DNA of 12,576 nucleotides from Candidatus Nanopelagicales bacterium (GCA_030836325.1 JAURQC010000072.1:1-12576); one strand, 5' to 3'; shown: positions 1 to 7,484, counted from the first letter of the stretch. Numbers and translations are program-made. Notes: a model not told the origin generated them from the letters alone.

Positions 1-1679
1 ATCCTCATCTCGCACCTGCCATGCCGAGCCTTTGGTACCAGTCGGCGTTGCGCTGCACTCGGATGGACGACGACTGCAATTACGACGTCACCGGATGGAC
101 CATGGCCGGACTTCCCGGCGTCTTCATCGGACACAACAACCAGATCGCGTGGGGCTTCACCAATCTCGGGCCGGATGTAACCGACCTCGTCCTGCATCAG
201 CTTGAGGGCGACGCATACCTCTATGACGGACAGCTCCTCCCGCTGGACATCCGAACAGAGGAGATCAAGGTCGCCAGCGGTGACCCGGTTGACGTCACGA
301 TCCGGTCCACAGCTGACGGTCCGATCATCTCCGGTATCGAGGACATCGCTGTCTATGACGCCGTTGCGGTCGACGCCCCTGTTCCCGCACCGGGATCGAT
401 GGGCACCCAGAATGCGGCGGGGACATCGGGTGGCGACTACGCAGTTGCTTTGCGATGGACCGCTCTGCAACCTCAACCAACATTCGATGCCTTCGATGCA
501 CTGAACACGGCCACGGACTGGGAGCAGTTCCGAAACGCGGCGCGACTCCTTGCAGTACCAGCGCAGAACTTGCTGTATGCCGATACCGCCGGGCGTATCG
601 GGTACCAGTCGCCTGGACGGATTCCCATCCGTCGCGGCTACGACGGAAAGTGGCCCATCCCGGGTTGGACTAGTGAGTACGGGTGGGACGGGTACATACC
701 CTTCGAGGCGTTGCCATCAGTGATCGATCCGCCGGAGGGCTGGATCGTGACGGCCAACCAGGCTGTCATCGGACCGGAGTATGCGTATTTCCTCACCGAC
801 GATTGGGCCTACGGCGCGCGTAGCCAGCGAATCGTCGACTTGATCGAGTCCTCCACGGCAGGGGGTGCCGTGATGACGGCCGAACGCATGCGCGCTATCC
901 AGGTGGATAGCAACAATGCACTCGCCGAGTTCCTGGTTCCTCGCTTGCTTGAACTCCCGGTGCCCGCAGGGACCGAGGATGCGCGTGCTCTTCTGGCTGA
1001 TTGGGATCTCCAGCAGACAGCCGACTCGGCAGGCGCCGCCTACTTCAACGCGATCTGGGCGCAGATGGTTGAGCGGATGTTCGATGCAGCAGCCGATACC
1101 GACTTGATCCAATCGAGCGGCAACGATCGCTTCTGGTTGGTGGTCGAAAACATCTGGGATGACCCGACCAATGTCTGGTGGATCGATAAGACCACGCCTG
1201 CGGCTGAAGATCGGGATGCCCTCCTGGCGACCGCGCAAGTGGCCGCAGCCGAAGCGTTACGCGATCAACTCGGTGACGATCCGTCGTCGTGGAGCTGGGG
1301 AGCACTGCATCAACTCACCTTTACCAACGGCACGTTGGGTACGAGCGGAATCGCGCCGATCGAGATGCTTTTCAACCGCGGTCCAGTGGGAATCGGCGGT
1401 AGCGAGGCGGCGGTCAACGCGACCGGTTGGACGCCAGCAGATGGGTTCGAAGTTGATTGGGTACCCAGCATGCGTCAGGTCATTGACCTGTCGGACTTCG
1501 ATTCCTCGACGTGGGTGAACCTGACAGGCAACTCCGGACACGCATACAACCGCAACTACTCCGACCAGATCGATGCCTGGGTCGAAGGCCAACAGTTCCC
1601 GTGGATGTTCAGCGATGCCGCGGTCCGCGACGAAGCGGTTGACGTTCTCACCTTGAGTCCGTCTACATCCAACGACTAA
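1..1679 (+). CDS. Penicillin acylase family protein (5' truncated)
   Basis: C-terminal part of an Ntn-hydrolase of the penicillin/cephalosporin acylase family, which cleaves amide bonds in acylated substrates such as beta-lactams or N-acyl-homoserine lactones; the substrate here cannot be told. The frame is open from base 3 and already reads PHLAPAMPSLWYQ, the conserved stretch shortly after the autocatalytically exposed serine of the beta chain, so the ATG at 21 is internal and the signal peptide, alpha chain, spacer and nucleophile lie outside the window. Counting from that Met: GHNNQIAWGFTN (38-49), PAQNLLYAD (180-188, with N183 in the place of the oxyanion-hole Asn of penicillin G acylase), GRIGYQSPGR, WIVTANQ (241-247), WGALHQ, and a C-terminal SGHAYNRNYSDQ. 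About 558 residues remain, as expected for an 800-residue family. It converges on the next gene with only 11 bases between stops. The protein is intact to its stop codon. Family assignment is firm; function is inferred. Confidence 0.93.
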   Translation, partial: PHLAPAMPSLWYQSALRCTRMDDDCNYDVTGWTMAGLPGVFIGHNNQIAWGFTNLGPDVTDLVLHQLEGDAYLYDGQLLPLDIRTEEIKVASGDPVDVTIRSTADGPIISGIEDIAVYDAVAVDAPVPAPGSMGTQNAAGTSGGDYAVALRWTALQPQPTFDAFDALNTATDWEQFRNAARLLAVPAQNLLYADTAGRIGYQSPGRIPIRRGYDGKWPIPGWTSEYGWDGYIPFEALPSVIDPPEGWIVTANQAVIGPEYAYFLTDDWAYGARSQRIVDLIESSTAGGAVMTAERMRAIQVDSNNALAEFLVPRLLELPVPAGTEDARALLADWDLQQTADSAGAAYFNAIWAQMVERMFDAAADTDLIQSSGNDRFWLVVENIWDDPTNVWWIDKTTPAAEDRDALLATAQVAAAEALRDQLGDDPSSWSWGALHQLTFTNGTLGTSGIAPIEMLFNRGPVGIGGSEAAVNATGWTPADGFEVDWVPSMRQVIDLSDFDSSTWVNLTGNSGHAYNRNYSDQIDAWVEGQQFPWMFSDAAVRDEAVDVLTLSPSTSND

Positions 1680-1690
1680 TCAGGCCGCCG

Positions 1691-2275
1691 TTAGTCGGGC
1701 ATCGAGAGCCAACGAACCCGCTCCGGTGTGACAACCACGTCCACTCGGCGATCGTGATCCTCGCGTGGAACCGCAGGTAGCGCTTCATGTTCGAAGACCA
1801 AAGCAATGATCGGTCCGCGACCATCATCGGGCAGATCGGCGAGCGTTCGGTCGTAATAGCCGCCTCCTTGCCCCAGGCGGAATCCATCTGCGTCCACCGC
1901 GAGTGCGGGGATGATCCACAGGGCGGGAGGTTCGTCCGTTGGGTCACCGATCGGTTCGTCGATATTCCAGACATTGGAAGCGAAAGCCGTATCAGTGTTG
2001 GTCTCAACCCACGCAAGGTTGTCGCCTTCCACTCGGGGTAGGCGAACGGTTGCGCCCGCACTACGAAGGCTGTTGATGAGTTCGTGCGTCGGTGGCTCGT
2101 CGGGTCGTGCCACATAACATGCGATGGCCGCGCCCTCGTTGCACGCTGATCGGACTTCCTCGAGGTCGAGGACGTGCTCGGCTATCCGGCGGGCCTCGTC
2201 CTCCGCGGCCTGCCGTTCGCGGCGTTGTTGGCGCAAGGATCGGCGGACGTCGGCCTTACTGGCAGGAGCATCCAT
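1691..2275 (-). CDS. 5-formyltetrahydrofolate cyclo-ligase
   Basis: Converts 5-formyl-THF (folinic acid) to 5,10-methenyl-THF using ATP, returning the stored folate to one-carbon metabolism in the cytosol (MTHFS; ygfA/fau in E. coli). The 194-residue length is normal. The family signature GFRLGQGGGYYDR is at residues 131-143, with the glycine-rich ATP/phosphate loop, and HDRRVDVVVTPE at 174-185 is the typical C-terminal block. A basic N-terminal helix (KADVRRSLRQQRRER) begins the protein, as is usual. The ATG at 2275 is the only sensible start. It lies head to head with galU across about 60 bases, the same arrangement as Rv0992c and galU in M. tuberculosis. Upstream, an AAGG lies 7 bases before the ATG, but CAAGGT also lies 6 bases before it, so a leadered or leaderless mRNA is possible. 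Very confident. Confidence 0.96.
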   Translation of the reverse strand: MDAPASKADVRRSLRQQRRERQAAEDEARRIAEHVLDLEEVRSACNEGAAIACYVARPDEPPTHELINSLRSAGATVRLPRVEGDNLAWVETNTDTAFASNVWNIDEPIGDPTDEPPALWIIPALAVDADGFRLGQGGGYYDRTLADLPDDGRGPIIALVFEHEALPAVPREDHDRRVDVVVTPERVRWLSMPD

Positions 2276-2335
2276 GGCTCCACCTTGCCCTAGAGGTGTT
2301 CGTATGCCAGGAATGACGGCGTAGTGTCAGGGCCC
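2276..2335. promoter_or_regulatory. Divergent promoter region between cyclo-ligase and galU
   Basis: This 60-base gap must carry promoters for both genes. On the plus strand TAGTGT (2322-2327) is a good actinobacterial -10 (TAnnnT). It would start transcription about 2 bases before the ATG at 2336. TTCGTA at 2299-2304 is a weak -35 at 17-base spacing. On the minus strand CAAGGT (plus 2282-2287) sits exactly 6 bases before the cyclo-ligase ATG, a poorer -10. Position and fit are seen; activity is inferred. Confidence 0.5.
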
Positions 2336-3220
2336 ATGACAGGTGTCCATGCGGCGGTGATCCCTGCAGCCGGGCTGGGAACGCGGTTCCTTCCTGCGAC
2401 CAAGGCGATGCCGAAGGAAATGCTTCCGGTCGTCGACAAGCCGGCGATCCAGTTCGTGGTGGAGGAGGCGGTTGCCGCGGGTTTGGACGACGTCTTGTTC
2501 ATCACGAGTCGAGGAAAGCGTGCGCTCGAAGATCACTTCGACCGCAATACCGAGCTCGAGGTTGCGCTCGCGGAGAAGAACGACACCGACAAACTTGCGA
2601 TCACCCAAGAGTCGACCGATCTCGCGCAAATCCACTACGTGCGCCAAGGTCAGGCGCTTGGACTCGGCCATGCGGTGTTGATGGCAGAGAACCACGTCGG
2701 AGATCAGTCGTTCGCAGTGCTTCTCGGTGACGATCTCATTGACGAGCGCGATCCGATTCTCCCGCGCATGATTGATGTGCGTGAGCGCTTCGGTGGCTCG
2801 GTAATTTGCCTGATGCGTGTTCCACGTGAAGACATCTCTCTTTACGGGTGCGTCGCGGTGCAACCAACGGACGACGACGATGTCTTTGACGTAACGGACT
2901 TGGTTGAGAAGCCACCGGTAGATGAAGCGCCCAGTGATTACGCGATCATCGGCCGATATGTGCTCGACCCCGCTGTGTTCGCGGTTCTTCACAAGACGAA
3001 GCCTGGCCGCGGCGGTGAGATCCAATTAACGGATGCTCTCGTTCAATTGGCAACGATGCCGGCTGCCAAAGGCGGAGGCGTCCGGGGAGTGGTCTTCGAC
3101 GGTCGGCGCTATGACACTGGCGACAAACTCAGCTACCTCAAGGCAGTGATCCAACTTGCGACGGAGCGTGACGACATCGGTGCGGACCTTCGTGAGTGGC
3201 TTTCCGAGCGGACGTTCTAG
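2336..3220 (+). CDS. galU: UTP--glucose-1-phosphate uridylyltransferase
   Basis: Makes UDP-glucose from UTP and glucose-1-phosphate, feeding cell-envelope glycans, galactose metabolism and trehalose. The nucleotidyltransferase signature GLGTRFLPATKAMPKE is at 13-28 and the nucleotide-binding GLGHAVL at 109-115. GDD at 131-133 holds the metal-binding aspartate, and VEKP (190-193), GEIQLTDA (227-234) and YDTGDKL (259-265) complete the GalU pattern. At 294 residues it is of normal size. Two starts are possible: GTG at 2324, which adds four residues, or ATG at 2336. I chose ATG because TAGTGT at 2322-2327 overlaps the GTG and places the transcript start near 2334. The gene lies 2 bases upstream of the acetyltransferase gene and is probably cotranscribed with it. 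The moeA/glp gene that often follows galU in actinobacteria is absent here. Confidence 0.97.
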   Translation: MTGVHAAVIPAAGLGTRFLPATKAMPKEMLPVVDKPAIQFVVEEAVAAGLDDVLFITSRGKRALEDHFDRNTELEVALAEKNDTDKLAITQESTDLAQIHYVRQGQALGLGHAVLMAENHVGDQSFAVLLGDDLIDERDPILPRMIDVRERFGGSVICLMRVPREDISLYGCVAVQPTDDDDVFDVTDLVEKPPVDEAPSDYAIIGRYVLDPAVFAVLHKTKPGRGGEIQLTDALVQLATMPAAKGGGVRGVVFDGRRYDTGDKLSYLKAVIQLATERDDIGADLREWLSERTF

Positions 3221-3222
3221 CC

Positions 3223-3858
3223 GTGCCGTGGCGCACGGATGTCGCCCCCACCCTCACCGAGGGCGACGTCCGGCTGCGTCCACTTCGCACGAGTGACGCC
3301 AGGACCTGGCAGGACGTTCGGCGTCGAAACCAGGCGTGGCTGAGTCCGTGGGATGCAACCGTGCCCGATGAAGGCGTACGTGCTGGTGAGATCCCGCCTT
3401 CCTTCCACTCCATGACCCGTCGGCTTAGAGCAGAGGCGCGTGAAGGGCGAGTCATCCCGTGGGCCACCGAGTTCCGAGGACGGTTGGTGGGGCAGGTGAC
3501 GATGGGCGGCATTGCGTACGGCTCCTTGCGCAGCGCCTACATCGGCTACTGGATCGATCAGGAGTTCGCAGGGCGCGGTATTACGTCCCTTGCCGTCGCG
3601 ATGGCGAGCGACTACGCATTCGACATCTTGAAACTTCACCGCATGGAACTCAACATCCGTCCGGAAAACACATCGTCACGTGCCGTTGCCGAGAAGCTCG
3701 GCTACCGCGTCGAGGGATTCCGCGAGAAATACCTACACATTGACGGTGATTGGCGGGACCACGTCGCCTACGTTTTGTTCGCAGGAGACATTCCTGGTGG
3801 CGTGGTGAACCGATTGCGGGCTTCGGTGGACAACCGAACGCAGGGCCCCGGTACCTAG
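3223..3858 (+). CDS. rimJ: RimJ-like GNAT N-acetyltransferase
   Basis: GNAT-fold acetyltransferase of the RimJ/RimL group, which transfers acetyl from acetyl-CoA to an alpha-amino group, classically the N terminus of a ribosomal protein. In actinobacteria the real substrate is not established. Seen in 211 residues: VRLRPLRTSDA (16-26), the first strand; GYWIDQEFAGRGIT (108-121), containing the acetyl-CoA pyrophosphate loop AGRGIT; and RPENTSSRAVAEKLGYRVEG (146-165), the typical Asn/Ser and C-terminal block of RimJ. The GTG at 3223 is two bases past the galU stop. An upstream in-frame GTG at 3196 would overlap galU by 25 bases and add nine residues that do not look like the family, so 3223 is preferred. 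No clear ribosome binding site is seen, so it probably relies on translational coupling with galU. The position matches Rv0995. Confidence 0.88.
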   Translation: MPWRTDVAPTLTEGDVRLRPLRTSDARTWQDVRRRNQAWLSPWDATVPDEGVRAGEIPPSFHSMTRRLRAEAREGRVIPWATEFRGRLVGQVTMGGIAYGSLRSAYIGYWIDQEFAGRGITSLAVAMASDYAFDILKLHRMELNIRPENTSSRAVAEKLGYRVEGFREKYLHIDGDWRDHVAYVLFAGDIPGGVVNRLRASVDNRTQGPGT

Positions 3859-3880
3859 CTCCTGCAATTTGGCCTAGCAC

Positions 3881-3919
3881 GGGGGTGCGACACGCGCATC
3901 CGCATGAGTGCGCACCTCC
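3881..3919. repeat. Inverted repeat between rimJ and sepX
   Basis: GGGGGTGCG at 3881-3889 can pair with CGCACCTCC at 3911-3919 over 9 base pairs with one G-U. A rival, smaller stem (GCGCA with TGCGC) lies within or across the 21-base loop. No T-run follows. It could be a terminator for galU-rimJ, an operator upstream of sepX, or chance in GC-rich DNA. The rest of the 98-base gap (3859-3956) holds only the sepX promoter. Confidence 0.4.
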
Positions 3920-3942
3920 CGCAACAAATGCCCCATAACGCC

Positions 3943-3948
3943 TAGCGT
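3943..3948 (+). promoter_or_regulatory. Putative -10 element of sepX-like gene
   Basis: TAGCGT matches the actinobacterial -10 form TAnnnT. With usual spacing, transcription would begin at 3955, two bases before the GTG start, giving a nearly leaderless mRNA. No ribosome binding site and no good -35 are seen. Confidence 0.45.
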
Positions 3949-3956
3949 GTGCGATT

Positions 3957-4811
3957 GTGACGGGCTTGATCTACGTGGTGATCATTGCCTTGTGGGCTGC
4001 CGTCCTCATCCCGATCTGGTTGCGTCGACATGATCAGATCAGTGAAGTCCGCTCCACCGCTCGTTTCTCCTCCGCCATGAAGTCGTTGGGTAAGGGTGAG
4101 TCGGACAAGGGCGGATCTGGCAGGTCTCGCGCCTACTCACCTGCTCAGGAAGCGGCGGCTAAGCGCCGGGCGATCATCATGGGGGTGCTGAGCGGTGCGT
4201 TGGCCCTGCTCTTGGTGCTCGCGGTGGTGGGTCTGGTTCCGCGCTGGGCTCCGATCGTCTTGGCTGTGCTCGTTCTTTCCTATCTGATCGCCGCTGGCGT
4301 GACCTCGTCCAAGCGTTCGGCGGGCTCCGAACGACGTCGCCTTGACCACTTCGACGAGTACGAGGAGTACGACGAACTCAACGAAGACGCCTACGACGAC
4401 TACCGCGAGGTTGCGTACACCGATCGAGTCGCCGAGGTCGCCTATCCACGCTCGCGGGGTGCCCGCCCCGCTACCAAGCGCAGCCGCGACGCACAGGTTG
4501 CAGCGGCCATGGACGATTTCCTTGAGTGGGATCCGTGGGAAGGTGAGCAGGACGAAGACGCCTGGTCCGCAGTCCCGACCACCCTTCCCACCTACGTCAA
4601 TGCTCCCCGGGCGACCCGGGTGCGTCGGCCCATCGAGCGCGATCGCGACTGGTCCGGTGAGGCGATGGTCGAGGCGGCCCGCACCATGCGCCGTCCGCGA
4701 ATCACGGTTGATGATCTCGAGGATGATAAGTACGAACTCAGCTCCCGCCCGCAGGCACCGGCTGTCGATTCGGGCGACGACACCACCGAGTTGCCGGCGG
4801 TTGGCTACTAG
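3957..4811 (+). CDS. sepX: SepX/GlpR-like cell-division membrane protein
   Basis: Probable member of the actinobacterial SepX (Streptomyces) / GlpR (Corynebacterium) family, a membrane protein that stabilises the divisome; GlpR is the receptor for the gephyrin/MoeA-like protein Glp. The 284 residues show a first membrane helix (3-22, LIYVVIIALWAAVLIPIWLR) directly followed by RRHDQISEVRSTARFSSAM, the family's hallmark N terminus. A basic loop leads to a tight helical hairpin (about 72-94 and 96-115). The long cytoplasmic tail has an acidic Tyr/Asp/Glu stretch (about 130-155), a tryptophan-rich acidic patch (190-203), and the block PTTLPTYVNAPRATR (207-221) that I recognise as conserved in this family. 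The GTG start follows a -10 at 3943. The order galU-rimJ-this gene fits Rv0993-Rv0996, but the partner moeA/glp gene is not between them. The family call rests on motif memory and context. Confidence 0.8.
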   Translation: MTGLIYVVIIALWAAVLIPIWLRRHDQISEVRSTARFSSAMKSLGKGESDKGGSGRSRAYSPAQEAAAKRRAIIMGVLSGALALLLVLAVVGLVPRWAPIVLAVLVLSYLIAAGVTSSKRSAGSERRRLDHFDEYEEYDELNEDAYDDYREVAYTDRVAEVAYPRSRGARPATKRSRDAQVAAAMDDFLEWDPWEGEQDEDAWSAVPTTLPTYVNAPRATRVRRPIERDRDWSGEAMVEAARTMRRPRITVDDLEDDKYELSSRPQAPAVDSGDDTTELPAVGY

Positions 4812-4823
4812 AAAACCCGGACG

Positions 4824-4844
4824 GCAGGCGGGGTATTCGCCTGC
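4824..4844 (+). terminator. Possible terminator hairpin after sepX-like gene
   Basis: GCAGGCG (4824-4830) pairs perfectly with CGCCTGC (4838-4844) around a 7-base loop; adding a G-U and a C-G pair outside gives 9 pairs. It lies 13 bases past the sepX-like stop and just before the tRNA promoter. There is no T-tract, so it would be a Rho-dependent or actinobacterial T-less terminator, if real. Confidence 0.45.
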
Positions 4845-4847
4845 TGC

Positions 4848-4853
4848 TAACCT
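4848..4853 (+). promoter_or_regulatory. Putative -10 of the tRNA-Ala gene
   Basis: TAACCT fits TAnnnT and would start transcription near 4860, giving a six-base leader before the mature tRNA 5' end at 4866. No clear -35 is seen. Confidence 0.45.
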
Positions 4854-4865
4854 TGCGTCTCGCTT

Positions 4866-4941
<76 letters not shown>

Positions 4942-4951
4942 TTGTTTCCAC

Positions 4952-4980
4952 TGTTTAGTTGTCCGTTGTTTAGTGTTGTC
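4952..4980 (+). repeat. Imperfect direct repeat before the 4983 gene
   Basis: TGTTTAGT occurs at 4952-4959 and again at 4967-4974, each followed by a TTGTC-like end (4959-4963 and 4976-4980). The second copy contains the -10 TAGTGT (4971-4976). It could be a duplicated promoter or a regulator site, or a chance repeat in a short AT-richer gap. Confidence 0.4.
4971..4976 (+). promoter_or_regulatory. Putative -10 of the membrane protein gene (leaderless)
   Basis: TAGTGT followed by exactly six bases and then the GTG start at 4983, so transcription would begin on the first base of the start codon. No ribosome binding site is present. No convincing -35 is seen. Confidence 0.5.
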
Positions 4981-4982
4981 GC

Positions 4983-5888
4983 GTGACGCGCTTCGCCCTG
5001 GATCGGCTCCAATTCGTTTTCGCGATCATCAATGTCATCGCGGCTGTGGTGACAGCTTTTCTGATCGTTATCGATGATCGAACGATCCTCGGTGAACCGC
5101 TGTGGATGAAGCCGTTCAAGTTCTTCATCTCCGCCGCATTGTTGTCGCTGAGCCTTTCGTACCTCGTGCCGCGCATCAGCAAAGCACCTCGGACCACGCG
5201 AATCGCCAGTATCACCATCGTCGTGTGTCTCACCGTCGAACTTGTCTTGATTACCTCGGCCGCGGCTGCCGAAACGACGAGTCACTTCAACGTCAGTTCA
5301 CCGGCGGCGACGGCGGTATGGAGTGCGATGGCGTGGTTCATCACCGTTTTGTGGTTTGCCACCATGGTGCTCGCCGTCATGTTCATCCGCAGTCCCGGTG
5401 TCGATCAGGTCATGAAGCGCGCATTCACCTGGGGCCTCGTCGTATCCATCGCCGGAATGGGTGTTGCCTTCTTGATGACCGGTCCCACGGCGGAACAACT
5501 TGCAGATTTCCAAGGGGTCGCCGGAGCACACACCGTCGGATCAGAAGATGGCGGCCCCGGTATCCCTCTGTTCGGATGGTCGACCGTCGCGGGAGATCTA
5601 CGAGTTCCGCACTTCGTCGGGCTTCATGCCCTGCAGTTGATCCCGCTCGCAGTTTTCTTCCTCCGGACAAAAATTTCCATCACGGGAGTGGACTTCATCG
5701 GCCTTGGCTACCTGATCGTGGTCGGATTGCTCACCGCGCAAGCGCTGGCCGGGCAGTCGGTTGTAGCGCCGTCACCAGCATTCGCCCTGGGAATCATCGC
5801 GGCGATCGCCGTTCCGCTGACCGCCGCTTTGATTCGTGGCCCACGGGCTGAGACTGATGCCGAAAGCGAGCGGCCCGCGCCCTCGTAG
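4983..5888 (+). CDS. Polytopic membrane protein of unknown function
   Basis: I cannot name this family. The 301-residue product has about eight hydrophobic helices: residues 10-30, 45-65, 74-96, 110-134, 147-165, 211-228, 236-258 and 265-285. A longer, probably extracytoplasmic loop lies between helices five and six. Motifs that look like conserved positions are GEPLWMKPFKFFIS (37-50), SHFNVSSP (100-107), GAHTVGSEDGGPGIPLFGWS (181-200), RVPHFVGLHALQLIPL (207-222) and LAGQSVVAPSP (255-265). Histidines 101, 183, 210 and 215 lie near membrane edges, so heme or metal binding is conceivable, but nothing proves it. There is no signal peptide and a short acidic, hydrophilic C-terminal tail. The GTG start is chosen because a -10 hexamer lies exactly 6 bases before it. 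It stands alone between the tRNA and a convergent gene, so context gives no functional hint. Confidence 0.85.
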   Translation: MTRFALDRLQFVFAIINVIAAVVTAFLIVIDDRTILGEPLWMKPFKFFISAALLSLSLSYLVPRISKAPRTTRIASITIVVCLTVELVLITSAAAAETTSHFNVSSPAATAVWSAMAWFITVLWFATMVLAVMFIRSPGVDQVMKRAFTWGLVVSIAGMGVAFLMTGPTAEQLADFQGVAGAHTVGSEDGGPGIPLFGWSTVAGDLRVPHFVGLHALQLIPLAVFFLRTKISITGVDFIGLGYLIVVGLLTAQALAGQSVVAPSPAFALGIIAAIAVPLTAALIRGPRAETDAESERPAPS

Positions 5889-5908
5889 ATGTACCGAGCC
5901 GATGTGCG

Positions 5909-7465
5909 CTAGATCCAGGTGGGCAGCCACATGCGCGCTCGCCAGGCGTCATAAGTGATCACTTCAGCCGACCAGATCGGATAGAACCACCACGCTGCCA
6001 GGACCACCGCGAGGACGTAACCACCGATCAGCAAGGCGGGAACCCAGCGCGGCCTGTTCCGCAGCCCCCGCGCGATGGCCCCGAGGGTGAGTGTCACCGC
6101 CATCACCACGAAAGGCACGTACACGACCGTGTAGAACGTGAAGATCGTGCGGTCGAGGTAGAGCATCCACGGCAACCATCCTGCGGCGATGCCGAGGATC
6201 ACTGCAGCCGAGCGCCAGTCTTTCATCGCGATCCATCGCCATAGCTGGTAAGGGATCGCTAGAAGTGCGGCCCACCAGATGATCGGGTTGCCGACTGCCA
6301 GCACGGTGCTCGAGCAACTATCGGCACCGCAACCCTCGGGAGACTCGTAATAGAAGCTCGTGGGTCGCGTCATAAATGGCCATGACAGCGGGTTGCTGGC
6401 GTAGTTGTGTTCGGCCTGGAGATTGGTGTGGAAGTTCCACATTTCGGAGTGGTAGTGCCACAGCGATCGGATCGGGTCGGGGACGAGTGAATCGCCCTGG
6501 TCGGCTGCCCAGTTGCGGCTCCACCCGGTGGAGGTGGCGAACCATCCGGTCCACGTCAGCAAGTAGACGCCGATCCCGATGACGAGTGTCGACAATGCAG
6601 CCAGTGGCAAGTCGCGAGCGAAAGCTGCCGACCACGGGTGGTCCACGCCGATGGCACGTCGAAGTAGTGCGTCCCAGACGAGGGACATCGCCATGAAGGC
6701 CGCGAGGAACCAGATACCTGACCACTTGGTACCGCACGCAAGTCCAAACGCGACGATCGCGGCGATTCGCCAGGGGCGCCAACCCAGGAACGGACCGAGC
6801 CCGGCGGCAACCCGGTCGGCTCCGCGTTGCCTGACGTCGGCGGCGACGCGTTTTCGAGTGTGATCTCGATCCACGAGCAGAAGACCGAAACCCGCAAGAA
6901 CCCAAAAACCGAGAACCAGGTCCAACAGGGCGGTTCTACTCATCACGATGTGGATGCCGTCGAGGGCTAGGAGGAGACCGGCGATCGTGCCGATGGCATC
7001 GGATCGGGTCAGGCGCCGAACGATGCGGGCAGTCATGATCACCGCGATCACACCGAGGATCGCTATGGCGATGCGCCAGCCGAACGGATCCACTCCGAAG
7101 ATGTACTCGCCGATCGCGATCGTCCACTTGCCCACAGGTGGGTGGACGATAAACCCCGGTTCACCGCTGAACGCTTCGACCGCCCGCCAGTTGTCTCCTG
7201 CTTGAAGCATGAGTTCTTTGTGGTTGTCCACCTCGTCGACCTCAACGCCGTAACGCAGATACGACCATGCGTCCTTCGCGTAGTACGTCTCGTCGAACAC
7301 CACCGCGTTTGGCTCGCCGAGCCGAGGAAGTCGGATGAGGGCGGCAATGGCACCGACCGCTAGCGGCCCAGCCCAGCCGCGCCATCCATGCGAGGGCATG
7401 GGTGATGCGAGGCGATCAGGAAGGGTCACCGTGCTGCGATCCGGGGCAGCGGTCACAGGCGACAC
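5909..7465 (-). CDS. pmt: Polyprenol-phosphate-mannose protein O-mannosyltransferase
   Basis: GT39/GT-C family enzyme that transfers mannose from polyprenyl-phosphate-mannose to Ser/Thr of proteins during Sec export, at the outer face of the membrane; the homologue in M. tuberculosis is Rv1002c. The 518-residue product starts with a short hydrophilic tail, then a membrane helix (about 33-46). VVFDETYYAKDAWSYLRYG (55-73) follows, with the acidic pair D58-E59 that acts in catalysis in the family. HPPVGKW (108-114) is the other hallmark of the first external loop. Ten or so further hydrophobic helices follow, with a middle external segment carrying HTNLQAEHNYASNPLSWPF and a likely disulfide pair in EGCGADSC. 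The GTG at 7465 is preceded, on this strand, by TACGAT and exactly six bases, suggesting a leaderless mRNA. It converges on the 4983 gene with a 20-base gap. Strong family call. Confidence 0.95.
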   Translation of the reverse strand: MSPVTAAPDRSTVTLPDRLASPMPSHGWRGWAGPLAVGAIAALIRLPRLGEPNAVVFDETYYAKDAWSYLRYGVEVDEVDNHKELMLQAGDNWRAVEAFSGEPGFIVHPPVGKWTIAIGEYIFGVDPFGWRIAIAILGVIAVIMTARIVRRLTRSDAIGTIAGLLLALDGIHIVMSRTALLDLVLGFWVLAGFGLLLVDRDHTRKRVAADVRQRGADRVAAGLGPFLGWRPWRIAAIVAFGLACGTKWSGIWFLAAFMAMSLVWDALLRRAIGVDHPWSAAFARDLPLAALSTLVIGIGVYLLTWTGWFATSTGWSRNWAADQGDSLVPDPIRSLWHYHSEMWNFHTNLQAEHNYASNPLSWPFMTRPTSFYYESPEGCGADSCSSTVLAVGNPIIWWAALLAIPYQLWRWIAMKDWRSAAVILGIAAGWLPWMLYLDRTIFTFYTVVYVPFVVMAVTLTLGAIARGLRNRPRWVPALLIGGYVLAVVLAAWWFYPIWSAEVITYDAWRARMWLPTWI

Positions 7466-7471
7466 GATGCC

Positions 7472-7477
7472 ATCGTA
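7472..7477 (-). promoter_or_regulatory. Putative -10 of pmt (leaderless)
   Basis: Read on the minus strand this is TACGAT, then six bases, then the GTG start at 7465. Predicted transcription starts on the first base of the start codon. The expected -35 position falls on the first codons of rsmI. Confidence 0.5.
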
Positions 7478-7484
7478 GGTGCGA

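Noticed and set aside
21..23. ATG at 21 as the start of the penicillin acylase gene
   Set aside because: The frame is open before it and reads PHLAPA, matching the conserved interior of the beta chain; the gene begins outside the window.
2327..3025. Minus-strand open frame of 232 codons opposite galU
   Set aside because: Antisense to galU, without recognisable motifs or a start signal; a shadow frame.
4824..4844. Hairpin before the tRNA as a T-box or other riboswitch
   Set aside because: It is a simple short stem with no conserved T-box or riboswitch core and lies in front of a tRNA, not a synthetase or biosynthesis gene.
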